This document shows, piece after piece, positions 44,986 to 54,549 of a stretch of 64,000 bases of DNA. The position numbers and the translations under genes are program-made. The notes under the pieces were generated by a model, which saw only the letters and a list, made by a program, of their open reading frames with translations, was not told where the DNA came from and did not search any database. Source of the stretch: Paraglaciecola chathamensis S18K6 (GTDB lineage: Bacteria > Pseudomonadota > Gammaproteobacteria > Enterobacterales > Alteromonadaceae); assembly GCA_000314955.1 (NCBI GenBank), contig BAEM01000033.1, positions 284,814-348,813 on the forward strand. The letters are read 5' to 3'. Positions within the stretch are counted from its first letter, which is position 1; the number at the start of each line of letters is the position of its first letter.

Positions 44986-46263
44986 ATGAGTGATAAGCAA
45001 AGCGGAGATGGCGATAACAAGCTACTTTATTGTTCTTTTTGTGGGAAAAGCCAGCATGAAGTGAGAAAGCTCATTGCAGGCCCATCAGTTTTTGTTTGTG
45101 ATGAATGCGTTGAATTGTGCAATGACATTATTCGCGAAGAGATCAAAGAGATCGCGCCCAAGCAAAAGCAAGATGAACTCCCTACGCCCAAAGAGATTCA
45201 CAGTCATCTTGACGACTACGTTATAGGCCAAGAACATGCCAAGAAAGTCTTGTCTGTTGCGGTTTATAACCATTACAAGCGTTTACGAAACGGCGATGTA
45301 CACGATGGTGTTGAGCTAGGTAAAAGTAATATTCTGCTTATGGGCCCGACAGGTAGCGGTAAGACCTTACTGGCTGAAACGCTAGCGCGCTTATTGGATG
45401 TACCTTTTACGATGGCTGATGCCACCACGCTTACTGAAGCTGGTTACGTTGGTGAAGACGTAGAAAACATCATCCAGAAGTTATTGCAAAAATGCGATTA
45501 CGATGTAGAAAAAGCGCAGCGCGGTATCGTTTACATTGATGAAATTGATAAGATTTCTCGAAAGTCAGATAATCCTTCGATTACGCGTGATGTGTCTGGT
45601 GAAGGTGTGCAGCAAGCTTTGCTTAAACTCATTGAAGGAACAATAGCGTCTGTGCCTCCTCAGGGCGGTCGTAAGCATCCACAGCAGGAGTTTTTGCAGG
45701 TTGATACCTCTAAGATTTTATTTATCTGTGGTGGTGCTTTTGCTGGCCTTGATAAAGTCATTGAGCAACGTGCCCATACGGGAACGGGGATTGGTTTTGG
45801 CTCTGCAATAAAAGACATTAGCAATAAGTCGAAAGAAGGCGAGCTACTTAAAAAGGTTGAGCCAGAAGACTTGGTTAAATATGGTCTTATTCCTGAATTT
45901 ATCGGGCGATTGCCGGTTCTTACCAGCCTTGAAGAGCTAAGTGAAGAAGCGCTTATTCAAATATTGCGCGAACCGAAAAACTCACTGACTAAACAATATG
46001 CTGCTTTATTCTCGCTCGAAGATACAGAGCTAGAGTTTAGAGATGATGCCTTACAGGCTATCGCTAAGAAAGCGATGTCGCGTAAAACCGGTGCCCGGGG
46101 CTTACGTTCAATAGTGGAAGCAGTGTTGCTTGATACTATGTATGAGCTGCCTTCTATGTCTAATGTGAGCAAGGTGGTGGTTGATGAAACCGTGATCCGC
46201 GGCGAATCTAAACCTATCCTCATTTACGATAGTGCGTCGGATAAAAAATCCATCTCGGAATAA
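44986..46263 (+). CDS. clpX: ATP-dependent Clp protease ATP-binding subunit ClpX
   Basis: ClpX is the AAA+ unfoldase that feeds ClpP. The N-terminal zinc-binding domain has CSFCGKS and CDECVELC. Walker A is GPTGSGKT, Walker B is [10 protein letters not shown], and the IGF-type loop for ClpP binding lies in GTGIGFGS. The length of 425 residues is standard. It ends in a clear terminator, which is the insertion site of a group II intron. Confidence 0.98.
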   Translation: MSDKQSGDGDNKLLYCSFCGKSQHEVRKLIAGPSVFVCDECVELCNDIIREEIKEIAPKQKQDELPTPKEIHSHLDDYVIGQEHAKKVLSVAVYNHYKRLRNGDVHDGVELGKSNILLMGPTGSGKTLLAETLARLLDVPFTMADATTLTEAGYVGEDVENIIQKLLQKCDYDVEKAQRGIVYIDEIDKISRKSDNPSITRDVSGEGVQQALLKLIEGTIASVPPQGGRKHPQQEFLQVDTSKILFICGGAFAGLDKVIEQRAHTGTGIGFGSAIKDISNKSKEGELLKKVEPEDLVKYGLIPEFIGRLPVLTSLEELSEEALIQILREPKNSLTKQYAALFSLEDTELEFRDDALQAIAKKAMSRKTGARGLRSIVEAVLLDTMYELPSMSNVSKVVVDETVIRGESKPILIYDSASDKKSISE

Positions 46264-46285
46264 ATTCCGCATCAAAAATTGTATT

Positions 46286-46306
46286 GGCTCCTTCGGGAGC
46301 CTTTTT
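46286..46306 (+). terminator. Intrinsic terminator of clpX
   Basis: The stem GGCTCC / GGAGCC has a TTCG tetraloop and is followed by TTTTT. The group II intron begins just after the T run; with the intron removed the T tract would continue (TTTTTGTTTTTT). Confidence 0.9.
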
Positions 46307-47058
46307 GTTTGCCCAGCGAAGCTGGCAAACCCGTCAGGTTGGAAGAAACCTGAATCACCCTGACTGAGGGGAAGATAATCCGAATGGCAAGGGCGTTGTT
46401 GGCTAACGGCAGGGTCTCCGGGGGCCGGCCCGAAGCAAGCCATAGGAAGTTAGAGGTACACAACGAAAGTGAACCTGATTCGGCAAGGCAGGAGGGTAAG
46501 CGTGCAAAATAGCGTGAAGCCCGATACTCGGTCAGTCCTGTTTTGTGCTTGAGGGTGGAATTTCTAACAGGGCGTCAGTGCAGTAACTGGGGAAGCCTGG
46601 CACCTAAACTTACTTAGAGTAAGTGGTTAACGTTCAAGGGGAGACTCAAGATGTTAGTCGGTGTGAGGTGGCAGATGAAGCCGTAGTAGTGAGAAAGGTT
46701 CGGCCTGTGAAAGCCAGTAATGGTGTGGAGGATAAAACCGAACTGACCATCAGCAGTGTGTTTGATGGCGTCGTTATCAGCCAAAAGCGGATAAGGATGG
46801 CGAAGGGCGGAAGTACATAGTAAGTCTGTGATGAGCAGATGTTTTTTTTCAGTGGTACACGAATCGACTAGCTATCGACGTCTTTGTACTTGGTTTGTCG
46901 CGGAAGCGATAGACTGGCTACGAAACGGTACATGGGAGTAATGTGGGAAACGTTGAGTAGATTGCCATTGGGCTAGCACGCTCAACTACCATGTGAAATA
47001 GACCAACACGAAGAGAAGTCATCGGCCCCCACACAGCACACCATCTTCGAGGAGAAGC

Positions 47059-48330
47059 GTGCGGGTGTATTACAGTTTGTACGGTCACTTGCTTAATAAA
47101 GCAAGACTGTTCAAGGGATTTAAAAAGGTATTCAAAGCGAAAGGTGCGGCCGGAATAGATGGGCAGAGCCTGAGTGCGTTTGCCTCAAATCTGGATAATG
47201 AACTCACGCAGCTTCTTCTCGAACTCAAAACCAAACGCTATCAACCGCAACCGGTAAGGCGGGTTGTTATCCCGAAAGACGGTGGTGGCGAGCGTCTGTT
47301 GGGTATTCCAACGGTAAGAGATAGAGTCGTTCAACAATGCTTGAAAGACCTCCTAACCCCCATCTTCGAAGAACAGTTCCATCCATCAAGCTTTGGTTAT
47401 AGGCCGAAGCGGAGCTGTCACGATGCCATCAATAAAGCCACCATGTTTATCCGTCGATACGGACGGCGACATGTGGTGGATATGGACCTGTCGAAGTGCT
47501 TCGATAAGCTGGACCATAGACTTATCATAGAGAGTATCAAAAGACGGGTCTGTGACGGCAGCGTGCTGAGCCTCATCGCACAGTTCTTACAAAGTGGGGT
47601 AATGGTCGATGGGCATTGGCAGCAAACAGAAACAGGCAGTCCGCAAGGTGGTGTGATAAGCCCACTGATAGCGAATATCTATCTGGATGCGTTCGATGAG
47701 GAAATGAAACAGCGGGGCCACAGAATAGTGCGCTATGCTGATGACATCCTTATCTTGTGTTGCAGTCGTGCAGCGGCAGAGAATGCCAAAGCGCAAGCCA
47801 CGCAAATCTTAGAAGGAAAACTAAAGCTAAGCGTAAACACGGAGAAAACACACATCACACACAGTGATAATGGTGTGAAGTTCCTCGGCGTTGAAATCGG
47901 GACGAAACATACCCGCATACAACCTAAGAAACTCACCGCGTTTAAGGCGAAGCTAAAGCAGATGACGAAACGCAATGGCGGAATACCGCTGCAATCAGTC
48001 ATCAATGCACTAAACCCACTGCTAAGAGGGTTCAGTCACTACTTCAAGATAGCCAATGCGAGCAGGGCATTTAAGCAAATAGCGAGCTGGCTAAGGCGCC
48101 GCTTGCGCAGCATCCAACTTAAGTTATGGAAGAAGGCGAGCCGCCTCCATCGCTGGTTAAGACAGCATGGTTATAAAGGTCAGTTCGCTCACATCAACAT
48201 GACGAGTTGGTGCAATGCGCGAAGTCCCTTAGCAAGCTACGCGATGCCAAACAGTTGGTTCGATGGACTCGGGCTAATGAACTTAGAGAATGTTGCAACG
48301 GGATATGTGTTTAGCAATTACGCTAAATAA
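47059..48330 (+). CDS. Group II intron-encoded reverse transcriptase/maturase
   Basis: The 423-residue protein splices and mobilises the intron. The reverse transcriptase blocks are intact: KGAAGIDGQSL, RRVVIPKDGGGERLLGIPT, FGYRPKRSCHDA, DMDLSKCFDKLDH, GSPQGGVISPLIANIYLD and the catalytic RYADD at 225-229. A maturase (X) domain follows (GIPLQSVINALNPLLRGFSHYF). No HNH endonuclease domain is present. The GTG start has GAGGAG upstream. All key residues are present, so it is probably active. Confidence 0.95.
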   Translation: MRVYYSLYGHLLNKARLFKGFKKVFKAKGAAGIDGQSLSAFASNLDNELTQLLLELKTKRYQPQPVRRVVIPKDGGGERLLGIPTVRDRVVQQCLKDLLTPIFEEQFHPSSFGYRPKRSCHDAINKATMFIRRYGRRHVVDMDLSKCFDKLDHRLIIESIKRRVCDGSVLSLIAQFLQSGVMVDGHWQQTETGSPQGGVISPLIANIYLDAFDEEMKQRGHRIVRYADDILILCCSRAAAENAKAQATQILEGKLKLSVNTEKTHITHSDNGVKFLGVEIGTKHTRIQPKKLTAFKAKLKQMTKRNGGIPLQSVINALNPLLRGFSHYFKIANASRAFKQIASWLRRRLRSIQLKLWKKASRLHRWLRQHGYKGQFAHINMTSWCNARSPLASYAMPNSWFDGLGLMNLENVATGYVFSNYAK

Positions 48331-48340
48331 CTATGTACAT

Positions 48341-48411
48341 GAGCCGTATACGAGGCCCGTATGTACGGTTCTGTGAGAGGGATGAGGCGGTAACGCCTCA
48401 CCCTACTCGAT
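48341..48411 (+). ncRNA. Group II intron domains V and VI
   Basis: Domain V runs from GAGCCGTATACG at 48341 to TACGGTTC at 48371, and domain VI from the following GAGAGGGATGAGGCGG stem to CTACTCGAT at 48411. The GAGCCGTA/TACGGTTC stem is the catalytic heart of the ribozyme. Confidence 0.85.
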
Positions 48412-48546
48412 GTTTTTTGCGCTAAATTCACGATATTTCTCAGTTCACGCAAGTTGGAATTGGTATAACTCTTTTTTCGCTTACGCTTTTATGCTCTAGT
48501 AATAGAGCAAAAGAAACACCTATTAGGGATTGTTTCAGTTTTTCGT

Positions 48547-48574
48547 TTGAACTTTTTGTGCTAAGCCCCATATA
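48547..48574 (+). promoter_or_regulatory. Sigma-32 (heat-shock) promoter of lon
   Basis: TTGAA (48547-48551), 14 bases, then CCCCATATA (48566-48574) matches the RpoH consensus, and the -10 is identical to that of E. coli lon (CCCCATATA). It lies 45 bases before the lon start and downstream of the intron. Confidence 0.85.
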
Positions 48575-48619
48575 CAATTTCATTGCGAAGATTTTCCTTT
48601 TTATTACACGAGACAATAT

Positions 48620-50986
48620 ATGACCAAAGAGAATGTTGATTACACAGAAATGCCGGTGCTGGCATTACGTGATGTGGTGGTTTATCCGCATATGGTTATT
48701 CCCTTATTTGTCGGTCGCGAGAAGTCGATACGTTGCTTAGAAGCGGCGATGGATAAAGACAAACAAATATTTTTAGTTGCCCAAAAAGACGCCAGTACTG
48801 ACGAGCCTCAGACTGACGATATTTTTACGGTCGGTACGATAGCGACCATCCTACAATTGCTGAAGCTGCCTGATGGCACAGTGAAGGTCTTGGTTGAAGG
48901 GAATCAGCGTGCGCAAATCGCTGATTTTGTCAGCACTGAAGATTTCTTTGTGGCTAATATTTCTAATAAAGAAGATCTTGAGGTAGAAGAGAACGAGCAG
49001 GAAGTCATTATTCGCTCGGCTATTTCACAATTTGAAGGGTATGTGAAACTTAACAAAAAAATTCCGCCGGAAGTTTTGACGTCGTTAAGTGGAATTGAAC
49101 AAGCAGCGCGATTAGCAGACACCATGGCTGCGCATATGCCGCTCAAGCTAGCCGAGAAGCAAAAAGTATTAGAGATGGATCAAGTGAATGATCGACTTGA
49201 ATACTTAATGGCCTTAATGGAAAGCGAAATTGATTTGCTGCAGGTAGAAAAGAAAATTCGTACCCGTGTTAAAAAGCAAATGGAAAAGAGCCAGCGTGAG
49301 TACTATCTAAATGAGCAAATGAAAGCTATTCAAAAAGAGCTTGGCGAATTAGATGAAGCACCTGATGAGTTTGAAGCGCTCAGTAAAAAAATTGACGATG
49401 CCAAAATGCCAGAGGAAGCCAAAAAGAAGGCGACTACTGAGCTGAGCAAACTAAAAATGATGTCACCTATGTCCGCAGAAGCTACTGTTGTACGTAGTTA
49501 CATTGATTGGCTGACTAATGTGCCTTGGACGAAGCGTAGCGCGGTTAAGAAAGACTTAGCTGCGGCTGATAAGCTCCTCGATACTGAGCATTACGGACTA
49601 GAAAAAGTCAAAGAACGTATTATCGAGTATTTAGCGGTTCAGCAGCGTGTTAGAAAGCTCAAAGGACCTATCTTGTGTTTGGTAGGCCCTCCTGGAGTGG
49701 GTAAAACGTCACTAGGACAATCAATAGCGAAGGCAACTGGTCGTAAGTATGTACGGATGGCCCTTGGCGGCGTACGCGACGAGGCTGAAATTCGCGGTCA
49801 TCGACGCACGTACATCGGTTCAATGCCAGGAAAGCTGATCCAAAAAATGGCCAAAGTTGGGGTGAAGAATCCGCTATTTTTGCTAGATGAAATTGACAAA
49901 ATGTCTTCAGATATGCGCGGCGATCCGTCTTCAGCGTTATTAGAAGTACTCGATCCTGAACAAAACAGCACCTTTAGCGACCACTACTTAGAAGTTGATT
50001 ACGATCTATCTGATGTCATGTTCGTGGCGACGTCTAATAGCATGGATATCCCCGGCCCGTTGTTAGACAGAATGGAAGTCATTCGCTTGTCTGGCTACAC
50101 AGAAGACGAAAAGCTAAACATTGCAACGCGTCATTTGCTTGAAAAGCAAATTAGCCGTAACGGCCTGAAAAGCAAAGAATTAGTCATTGAAGAATCAGCC
50201 ATAATTGGCATGATCCGTCATTACACCCGTGAAGCGGGTGTGCGAAGCTTAGAGCGCGAAATTTCCAAAGTGTGCCGCAAAGCAGTTAAAAACATTTTAC
50301 TCAATAAAGACACTAAAACCGTTACCGTAACGGAGAAAAACTTATCTGAGTATTTAGGTGTGCAGCGTTTTGACTATGGCAAAGCAGAGGACAACAACCA
50401 AATCGGCCAAGTCACTGGCTTAGCGTGGACCCAAGTCGGCGGTGAATTGTTGACCATTGAAGCAACCTCAGTCGTAGGTAAAGGTAAAATGACCTCTACC
50501 GGTTCGCTAGGGGATGTTATGCAAGAGTCTATTCAAACTGCGATGACGGTGGTCCGTAGTCGATCTGAAAAATTGCGTATAAACAGTGATTTTCATGAAA
50601 AGCGCGATATCCATGTTCACGTGCCTGAAGGCGCTACACCAAAAGATGGCCCAAGTGCAGGTATCGGCATGTGCACAGCGTTAATATCAGCGCTTACGGG
50701 CAATCCTGTACGTTGTGACGTCGCCATGACAGGTGAAATTACTCTGCGTGGAGAAGTGTTAGCGATAGGCGGTTTGAAAGAAAAATTATTGGCGGCGCAT
50801 AGAGGCGGAATAAAAACAGTTATCATTCCAAAAGAGAACGAACGTGATTTACAAGAGATCCCAGATAATGTAAAACAAGACCTGTCAATTCACCCAGTAC
50901 GCTGGATTGACGACGTTTTAGAGCTGGCATTGCAAGAAAATCCCGAACGTTTTAGCCTCGAAAAGCCAACTAAGGGTAAAAAATAA
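48620..50986 (+). CDS. lon: ATP-dependent protease Lon
   Basis: Lon degrades misfolded and regulatory proteins in the cytoplasm. The N-terminal LAN domain starts with MPVLALRDVVVYPHMVIPLF. The AAA+ module has Walker A GPPGVGKTSLGQ, and the C-terminal protease domain has the catalytic Ser in PKDGPSAGIGM and the Lys in GGLKEKLLAA. The 788 residues match E. coli Lon. It is preceded by a heat-shock promoter and followed by hupB and ppiD. Confidence 0.98.
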   Translation: MTKENVDYTEMPVLALRDVVVYPHMVIPLFVGREKSIRCLEAAMDKDKQIFLVAQKDASTDEPQTDDIFTVGTIATILQLLKLPDGTVKVLVEGNQRAQIADFVSTEDFFVANISNKEDLEVEENEQEVIIRSAISQFEGYVKLNKKIPPEVLTSLSGIEQAARLADTMAAHMPLKLAEKQKVLEMDQVNDRLEYLMALMESEIDLLQVEKKIRTRVKKQMEKSQREYYLNEQMKAIQKELGELDEAPDEFEALSKKIDDAKMPEEAKKKATTELSKLKMMSPMSAEATVVRSYIDWLTNVPWTKRSAVKKDLAAADKLLDTEHYGLEKVKERIIEYLAVQQRVRKLKGPILCLVGPPGVGKTSLGQSIAKATGRKYVRMALGGVRDEAEIRGHRRTYIGSMPGKLIQKMAKVGVKNPLFLLDEIDKMSSDMRGDPSSALLEVLDPEQNSTFSDHYLEVDYDLSDVMFVATSNSMDIPGPLLDRMEVIRLSGYTEDEKLNIATRHLLEKQISRNGLKSKELVIEESAIIGMIRHYTREAGVRSLEREISKVCRKAVKNILLNKDTKTVTVTEKNLSEYLGVQRFDYGKAEDNNQIGQVTGLAWTQVGGELLTIEATSVVGKGKMTSTGSLGDVMQESIQTAMTVVRSRSEKLRINSDFHEKRDIHVHVPEGATPKDGPSAGIGMCTALISALTGNPVRCDVAMTGEITLRGEVLAIGGLKEKLLAAHRGGIKTVIIPKENERDLQEIPDNVKQDLSIHPVRWIDDVLELALQENPERFSLEKPTKGKK

Positions 50987-51135
50987 CCACTTAACGCTGG
51001 TTTTTTGTTTTTTTTGGAAAATAGGGCTTCACACAGCAATAAGTTGTGGTAGCCTTTATCCCAGTTTCGCTTTAGGCCTTGTCACAAAAGGGATTGCGGC
51101 GATATCTAGAAAGTTAAAATTTTGTGAATATATGC

Positions 51136-51164
51136 TTGAAGTTCGAATTTAAGCTTGGTATAAC
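51136..51164 (+). promoter_or_regulatory. Promoter of hupB
   Basis: TTGAAG (51136-51141), a 17-base spacer and TATAAC (51159-51164), about 60 bases upstream of the hupB start. Both hexamers are good sigma-70 matches. Confidence 0.6.
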
Positions 51165-51223
51165 GTTTTTCGCATTTTTGTTTTGCGAAAACTCATATAA
51201 TAACAATTGAAGGGGATCATATT

Positions 51224-51496
51224 GTGAATAAGTCTCAACTTATCGACCAAATCGCTGCAAGTGCAGACATTTCTAAAGCAGCTTCAGGACGTGCACTAGA
51301 TGCATTGACTGACGCAATCACTGCAGCACTTAAGGAAGGTGATCAAGTTGCTCTTGTTGGTTTCGGTACTTTCTCAGTACGTGAGCGTGCTGCTCGCAGT
51401 GGACGTAATCCACAAACTGGCGAAACGATTCAAATTTCTGCAGCTAAAGTTCCGTCTTTTAAAGCGGGTAAAGCCCTAAAAGACGCTTGTAACTAA
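51224..51496 (+). CDS. hupB: DNA-binding protein HU-beta
   Basis: HU is a nucleoid-compacting DNA-bending dimer. The 90-residue protein has the HU signature [21 protein letters not shown] with the proline-tipped DNA-binding arm, and ends [13 protein letters not shown]. It lies between lon and ppiD as in E. coli. The GTG start is preceded by AAGGGGA. A terminator follows. Confidence 0.97.
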   Translation: MNKSQLIDQIAASADISKAASGRALDALTDAITAALKEGDQVALVGFGTFSVRERAARSGRNPQTGETIQISAAKVPSFKAGKALKDACN

Positions 51497-51513
51497 GCTC
51501 TGCTTTTCCATTA

Positions 51514-51541
51514 AAAAGGCGATGATTTATCATCGCCTTTT
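51514..51541 (+). terminator. Intrinsic terminator of hupB
   Basis: The stem AAAAGGCGATGA / TCATCGCCTTTT with a short TTTA loop is followed by TGTTT. It separates hupB from ppiD. Confidence 0.88.
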
Positions 51542-51664
51542 GTTTATCTGCTGTTAATTATGATTACGTTTAATATATAATCCTGCCTCTTTAGGTCAAC
51601 ACGCCCTAATCATTAGTAAAAATTCAGCTTATCTAAAGCAACTCATTTGGAGTTAGAAACGAAC

Positions 51665-53548
51665 ATGTTGGAAAGAATCAGAGAGGGAACCCAGGGCACT
51701 TGGGCCATGGCTATCCTAGGATTGGTTATTTTAAGTTTTGTATTTGCCGGTGTCGGTAGTTATATCAATTCGTCTGCCGATACGGCAGCGGCTAAGGTCA
51801 ACGACGATACGATATCGCAAGCCGACCTTGAACGCGCTTATCAGAATGAGCGCGGCCGTATGGAATCACAGTACGGAGAGGCATTTGCAGCTTTAACTGC
51901 TGATAGCGCTTATTTACAACAATTTAGGCAGGGCGTTTTAGACCGCCTAATTGGCGATAAACTAATCGAACAAGCAGCTGTGGACTTAGGTTTACGCGTG
52001 AGCGATGCACAAATTAAACAAGCTATTGTGGCGATGCCTGAATTTCAGTTTGATGGCAAATTCGATAACGAACGTTATTTAGCCGTTTTACGTCAAGCCG
52101 GATTTCAGCCTAACGATTTCCGTGATTATATGCGCGTTGACATGACAAGACGTCAGCTTTCAAACGCACTGTTAGGTTCTGAGTTTACCTTGCTCGAAGA
52201 AACGACACAGGCTTATAAACTTCAACAGCAAACACGTGACGCTCGCTATTTAACTGTCCCAGCAGACATGTTTAAAGGCGACGTAACTGTATCGCAAAGT
52301 GATGTTGAAAATTACTACCAAGCTAATATCACTCAATTCGACACGCAGCAACAAGTGAGCTTGGCGTATGTTGAACTATCAGTAGACGACTTGTTAGCCG
52401 GTATCGAAGTGTCTGAAGATGAAGCTGAGCAATATTACGAGCAAAATATTCAAGACTTTAGAACCCAAGAAGAACGTCGAGCATCACACATTCTGATTGA
52501 GTTTGGCGACGACCAGCAAAAGGCTGAACAGCAAGCTGAAGACATTCTAGCTAAAATTAATAACGGTGAAGACTTTGCTGAATTAGCTGAAACGTTTTCA
52601 AGCGATACCTTTAGTGCTGAAAATGGCGGAGATCTAGACTGGTTCAGTATGGGAATGATGGACCCTGCATTCGAAGATGCTGCTTTTGCATTGCAAAACG
52701 TTGGTGACGTGTCAGACGTGGTCGAAAGTGAGTTTGGTTTTCACATTATCAAATTAACGGACGTTAAGCCTGAAGAAACAAGCCCTTTTGCAGATGTTAA
52801 AGAAGATGTTATTGCTAAGCTTAAAGCTGAACGTGCTGAAGAAGAGTTTTACGCTAAACAATTGCGTATGGCGGAAGTGGCGTTTGAAACACCTGACACT
52901 CTTGATGAAGTGGCAGCCATTGCAGAAGTCGATGTGAAAACTACGGTCATGTTTAGCCAAGATAGTGCACCGCAAGCGGTTAACTATCCTAATGTGGTTT
53001 CTCAAGCATTCTCAGACGAGCTAATTAACGACCAAGTTAACAGTGACGTAATCGAGCTAGAGGACAATCATGTTATGTTTATCCGTGTGGCAGACTACGA
53101 AGCACAGCGCACCAAGTCACTAGATGAAGTGTCAGTTGAAATTAACGACATCTTATTAGCTGAGCAAGCGCAGCAGGCAGCTAAAGAGTGGGCTGAAACG
53201 GTATTGTCAGATATTCAATCACAGCAGGATGTTAGTGATAAACTGCAAACCAAAGGAATTGAGTGGCAAGAACAAAACGCGGTGACGAGAAATGCGTCAC
53301 AAGTTTCACCGGCAGTTGTTACCGCTTTGTTTAAACTAACAGACGGCGAAGAATCAAATGGACAAGTTGTAGAATTGTTCAACGGTGATGTCGCTTTGGT
53401 TCAATTACTTGAAGTTAATGAAGGCGCTGATTTGCCAAGTTCAGATGCACCGGCATTACAGAATCGCTTAACGACGATGCGCGCACAGTTTACCTATAGT
53501 GAATTTATCAATGCATTACGTGAACAAGCTGACGTAGAAATATATTAA
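51665..53548 (+). CDS. ppiD: Periplasmic folding chaperone PpiD
   Basis: PpiD is anchored in the inner membrane by one N-terminal helix and helps newly exported proteins leave the translocon. The helix is near residues 14-35 (AMAILGLVILSFVFAGVGSY). A SurA-like N domain follows, and then a parvulin domain (RRASHILIEFGDDQQKAEQQ, GGDLDWFSMGMMDPAFEDAAF). The ATG at 51665 gives 627 residues; a TTG at 51647 would add six. It follows hupB as in E. coli. Confidence 0.95.
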   Translation: MLERIREGTQGTWAMAILGLVILSFVFAGVGSYINSSADTAAAKVNDDTISQADLERAYQNERGRMESQYGEAFAALTADSAYLQQFRQGVLDRLIGDKLIEQAAVDLGLRVSDAQIKQAIVAMPEFQFDGKFDNERYLAVLRQAGFQPNDFRDYMRVDMTRRQLSNALLGSEFTLLEETTQAYKLQQQTRDARYLTVPADMFKGDVTVSQSDVENYYQANITQFDTQQQVSLAYVELSVDDLLAGIEVSEDEAEQYYEQNIQDFRTQEERRASHILIEFGDDQQKAEQQAEDILAKINNGEDFAELAETFSSDTFSAENGGDLDWFSMGMMDPAFEDAAFALQNVGDVSDVVESEFGFHIIKLTDVKPEETSPFADVKEDVIAKLKAERAEEEFYAKQLRMAEVAFETPDTLDEVAAIAEVDVKTTVMFSQDSAPQAVNYPNVVSQAFSDELINDQVNSDVIELEDNHVMFIRVADYEAQRTKSLDEVSVEINDILLAEQAQQAAKEWAETVLSDIQSQQDVSDKLQTKGIEWQEQNAVTRNASQVSPAVVTALFKLTDGEESNGQVVELFNGDVALVQLLEVNEGADLPSSDAPALQNRLTTMRAQFTYSEFINALREQADVEIY

Positions 53549-53562
53549 GCTTCTCTCACTAT

Positions 53563-53588
53563 AAAAAAGGAGCTTAGGCTCCTTTTTT
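53563..53588. terminator. Intrinsic terminator of ppiD
   Basis: The stem AAAAAAGGAGC / GCTCCTTTTTT has a TTAG loop. The A run on the other side means it can also end the small minus-strand gene at 53599. Confidence 0.9.
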
Positions 53589-53598
53589 ATTGGCTAAT

Positions 53599-53772
53599 TT
53601 ATGTGCTCGTTAACCACAGCATGACGGTATAGAACGCAGCAATGATTGCTGAGAACACTAAGATGTAGATAAACCCTTGTTTTCCTTGGCGTAAAGAAAA
53701 CCCCCGTAGCCTAAGGTAGGCAAACCACAGCAAGCATAAAATCAATGGGAGTAAAAAAAGTAGGCGAAGCAC
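53599..53772 (-). CDS. Small membrane protein, 57 residues
   Basis: A GTG-started frame of 57 codons reads MLRLLFLLPLILCLLWFAYL, then a basic loop RLRGFSLRQGKQG and a second helix FIYILVFSAIIAAFYTVMLW, ending LTST. An AGGAG lies 6 bases upstream of the start, and the gene is followed by the bidirectional terminator at 53563. A positively charged loop between two helices suggests a real inner-membrane protein. It lies antisense between ppiD and ndk. I do not recognise a named family; the call rests on the SD, the topology and the terminator. Confidence 0.65.
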   Translation of the reverse strand: MLRLLFLLPLILCLLWFAYLRLRGFSLRQGKQGFIYILVFSAIIAAFYTVMLWLTST

Positions 53773-53905
53773 TATTTCTCCTTATTATTGGTTTTCTTGT
53801 GCCTATCATAAACACTTTACTGTCTTGAATATACGGCAATCTAAATACGCCTGAGATTGTAAATCGCAAAATTTTTTCTTTGACGCAGATTAATTTTGCG
53901 ATTTG

Positions 53906-53935
53906 TTGGGCTTTTGCTGAGGAAACGCATATAAT
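53906..53935 (+). promoter_or_regulatory. Promoter of ndk
   Basis: TTGGGC (53906-53911), 18 bases, then a perfect TATAAT (53930-53935), about 50 bases upstream of the ndk start. Confidence 0.65.
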
Positions 53936-53985
53936 CCGCGCGAATTTTTAATCGCACTTTTATCATTTGTAATCGGAGACCTATC

Positions 53986-54417
53986 ATGGCCTTAGAACGT
54001 ACTTTTTCAATTATCAAGCCAGACGCAGTAGCTAAAAATGTTATTGGCGCAATCTACAACCGTTTTGAAAGCGCAGGCCTACGCATTGTTGCTTCTAAAA
54101 TGATTCACCTTAGCAAAGAGCAAGCTGAAGGATTCTATGCTGAGCACAGCGAGCGTCCTTTCTTTGATGCTTTGGTAGAATTTATGACATCTGGTCCTGT
54201 TATGGTTCAGGTTTTAGAAGGCGAAAATGCAGTTGTTAAAAACCGTGAAATCATGGGCGCTACTAACCCAGCTGAAGCTCTTGCGGGTACGTTACGTGCA
54301 GATTACGCAGCATCTATTGATGAGAATGCTTGTCACGGTTCTGATGCGCCTGAATCTGCAGCACGCGAAATTGCTTACTTCTTCTCTGACGAAGAAATTT
54401 GCCCACGCACTCGTTAA
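53986..54417 (+). CDS. ndk: Nucleoside diphosphate kinase
   Basis: Ndk transfers the gamma phosphate between nucleoside triphosphates and diphosphates. The active-site His117 is in [12 protein letters not shown], and the ATP-binding segment [15 protein letters not shown] opens the protein. The 143 residues are normal. It has its own promoter and terminator, and precedes rlmN. Confidence 0.98.
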   Translation: MALERTFSIIKPDAVAKNVIGAIYNRFESAGLRIVASKMIHLSKEQAEGFYAEHSERPFFDALVEFMTSGPVMVQVLEGENAVVKNREIMGATNPAEALAGTLRADYAASIDENACHGSDAPESAAREIAYFFSDEEICPRTR

Positions 54418-54439
54418 TCTAATTAACGCTGGTAAGTAA

Positions 54440-54459
54440 GGGAGCCTAGGCTCCCTTTT
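54440..54459 (+). terminator. Intrinsic terminator of ndk
   Basis: GGGAGCC / GGCTCCC with a TA centre is followed by TTTT. Confidence 0.85.
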
Positions 54460-54549
54460 GCGATCTAAATGCGCGACAACGCCTAACAAAATGGTAGTTT
54501 TCGCGTAAAAAATGTACACTAGTTTCTTTTATTTGAGGTACCCCGTTTC

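Larger units (their letters stand above)
46307..48411 (+). mobile_element. Group II intron with reverse transcriptase
   Basis: This is a retroelement of about 2.1 kb between clpX and lon. Bases 46307 to about 47050 have the structured, protein-poor sequence of intron domains I-III. They are followed by the intron-encoded protein and then by domain V (GAGCCGTATACGAGG...TACGGTTC) and domain VI. The intron should end at ...CCCTACTCGAT (48411). The 5' end is placed at GTTTGCCC after the clpX terminator T run; it differs from the usual GTGYG, so this boundary is less sure. Insertion right after a terminator hairpin is a habit known for bacterial class C introns, but I cannot assign a class from sequence alone. 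Confidence 0.88.

Noticed and set aside
46623..46820. 65-codon frame in the group II intron
   Set aside because: It lies in the structured RNA part (domains I-III) of the intron, and its sequence is that of the ribozyme, not of a protein family.
48462..48472. TTGGTATAA near the lon leader as another MITE end
   Set aside because: Only the outer 7-9 bases match; the inner part of the terminal repeat is missing. Similar short matches at 51155 are explained by the hupB -10.
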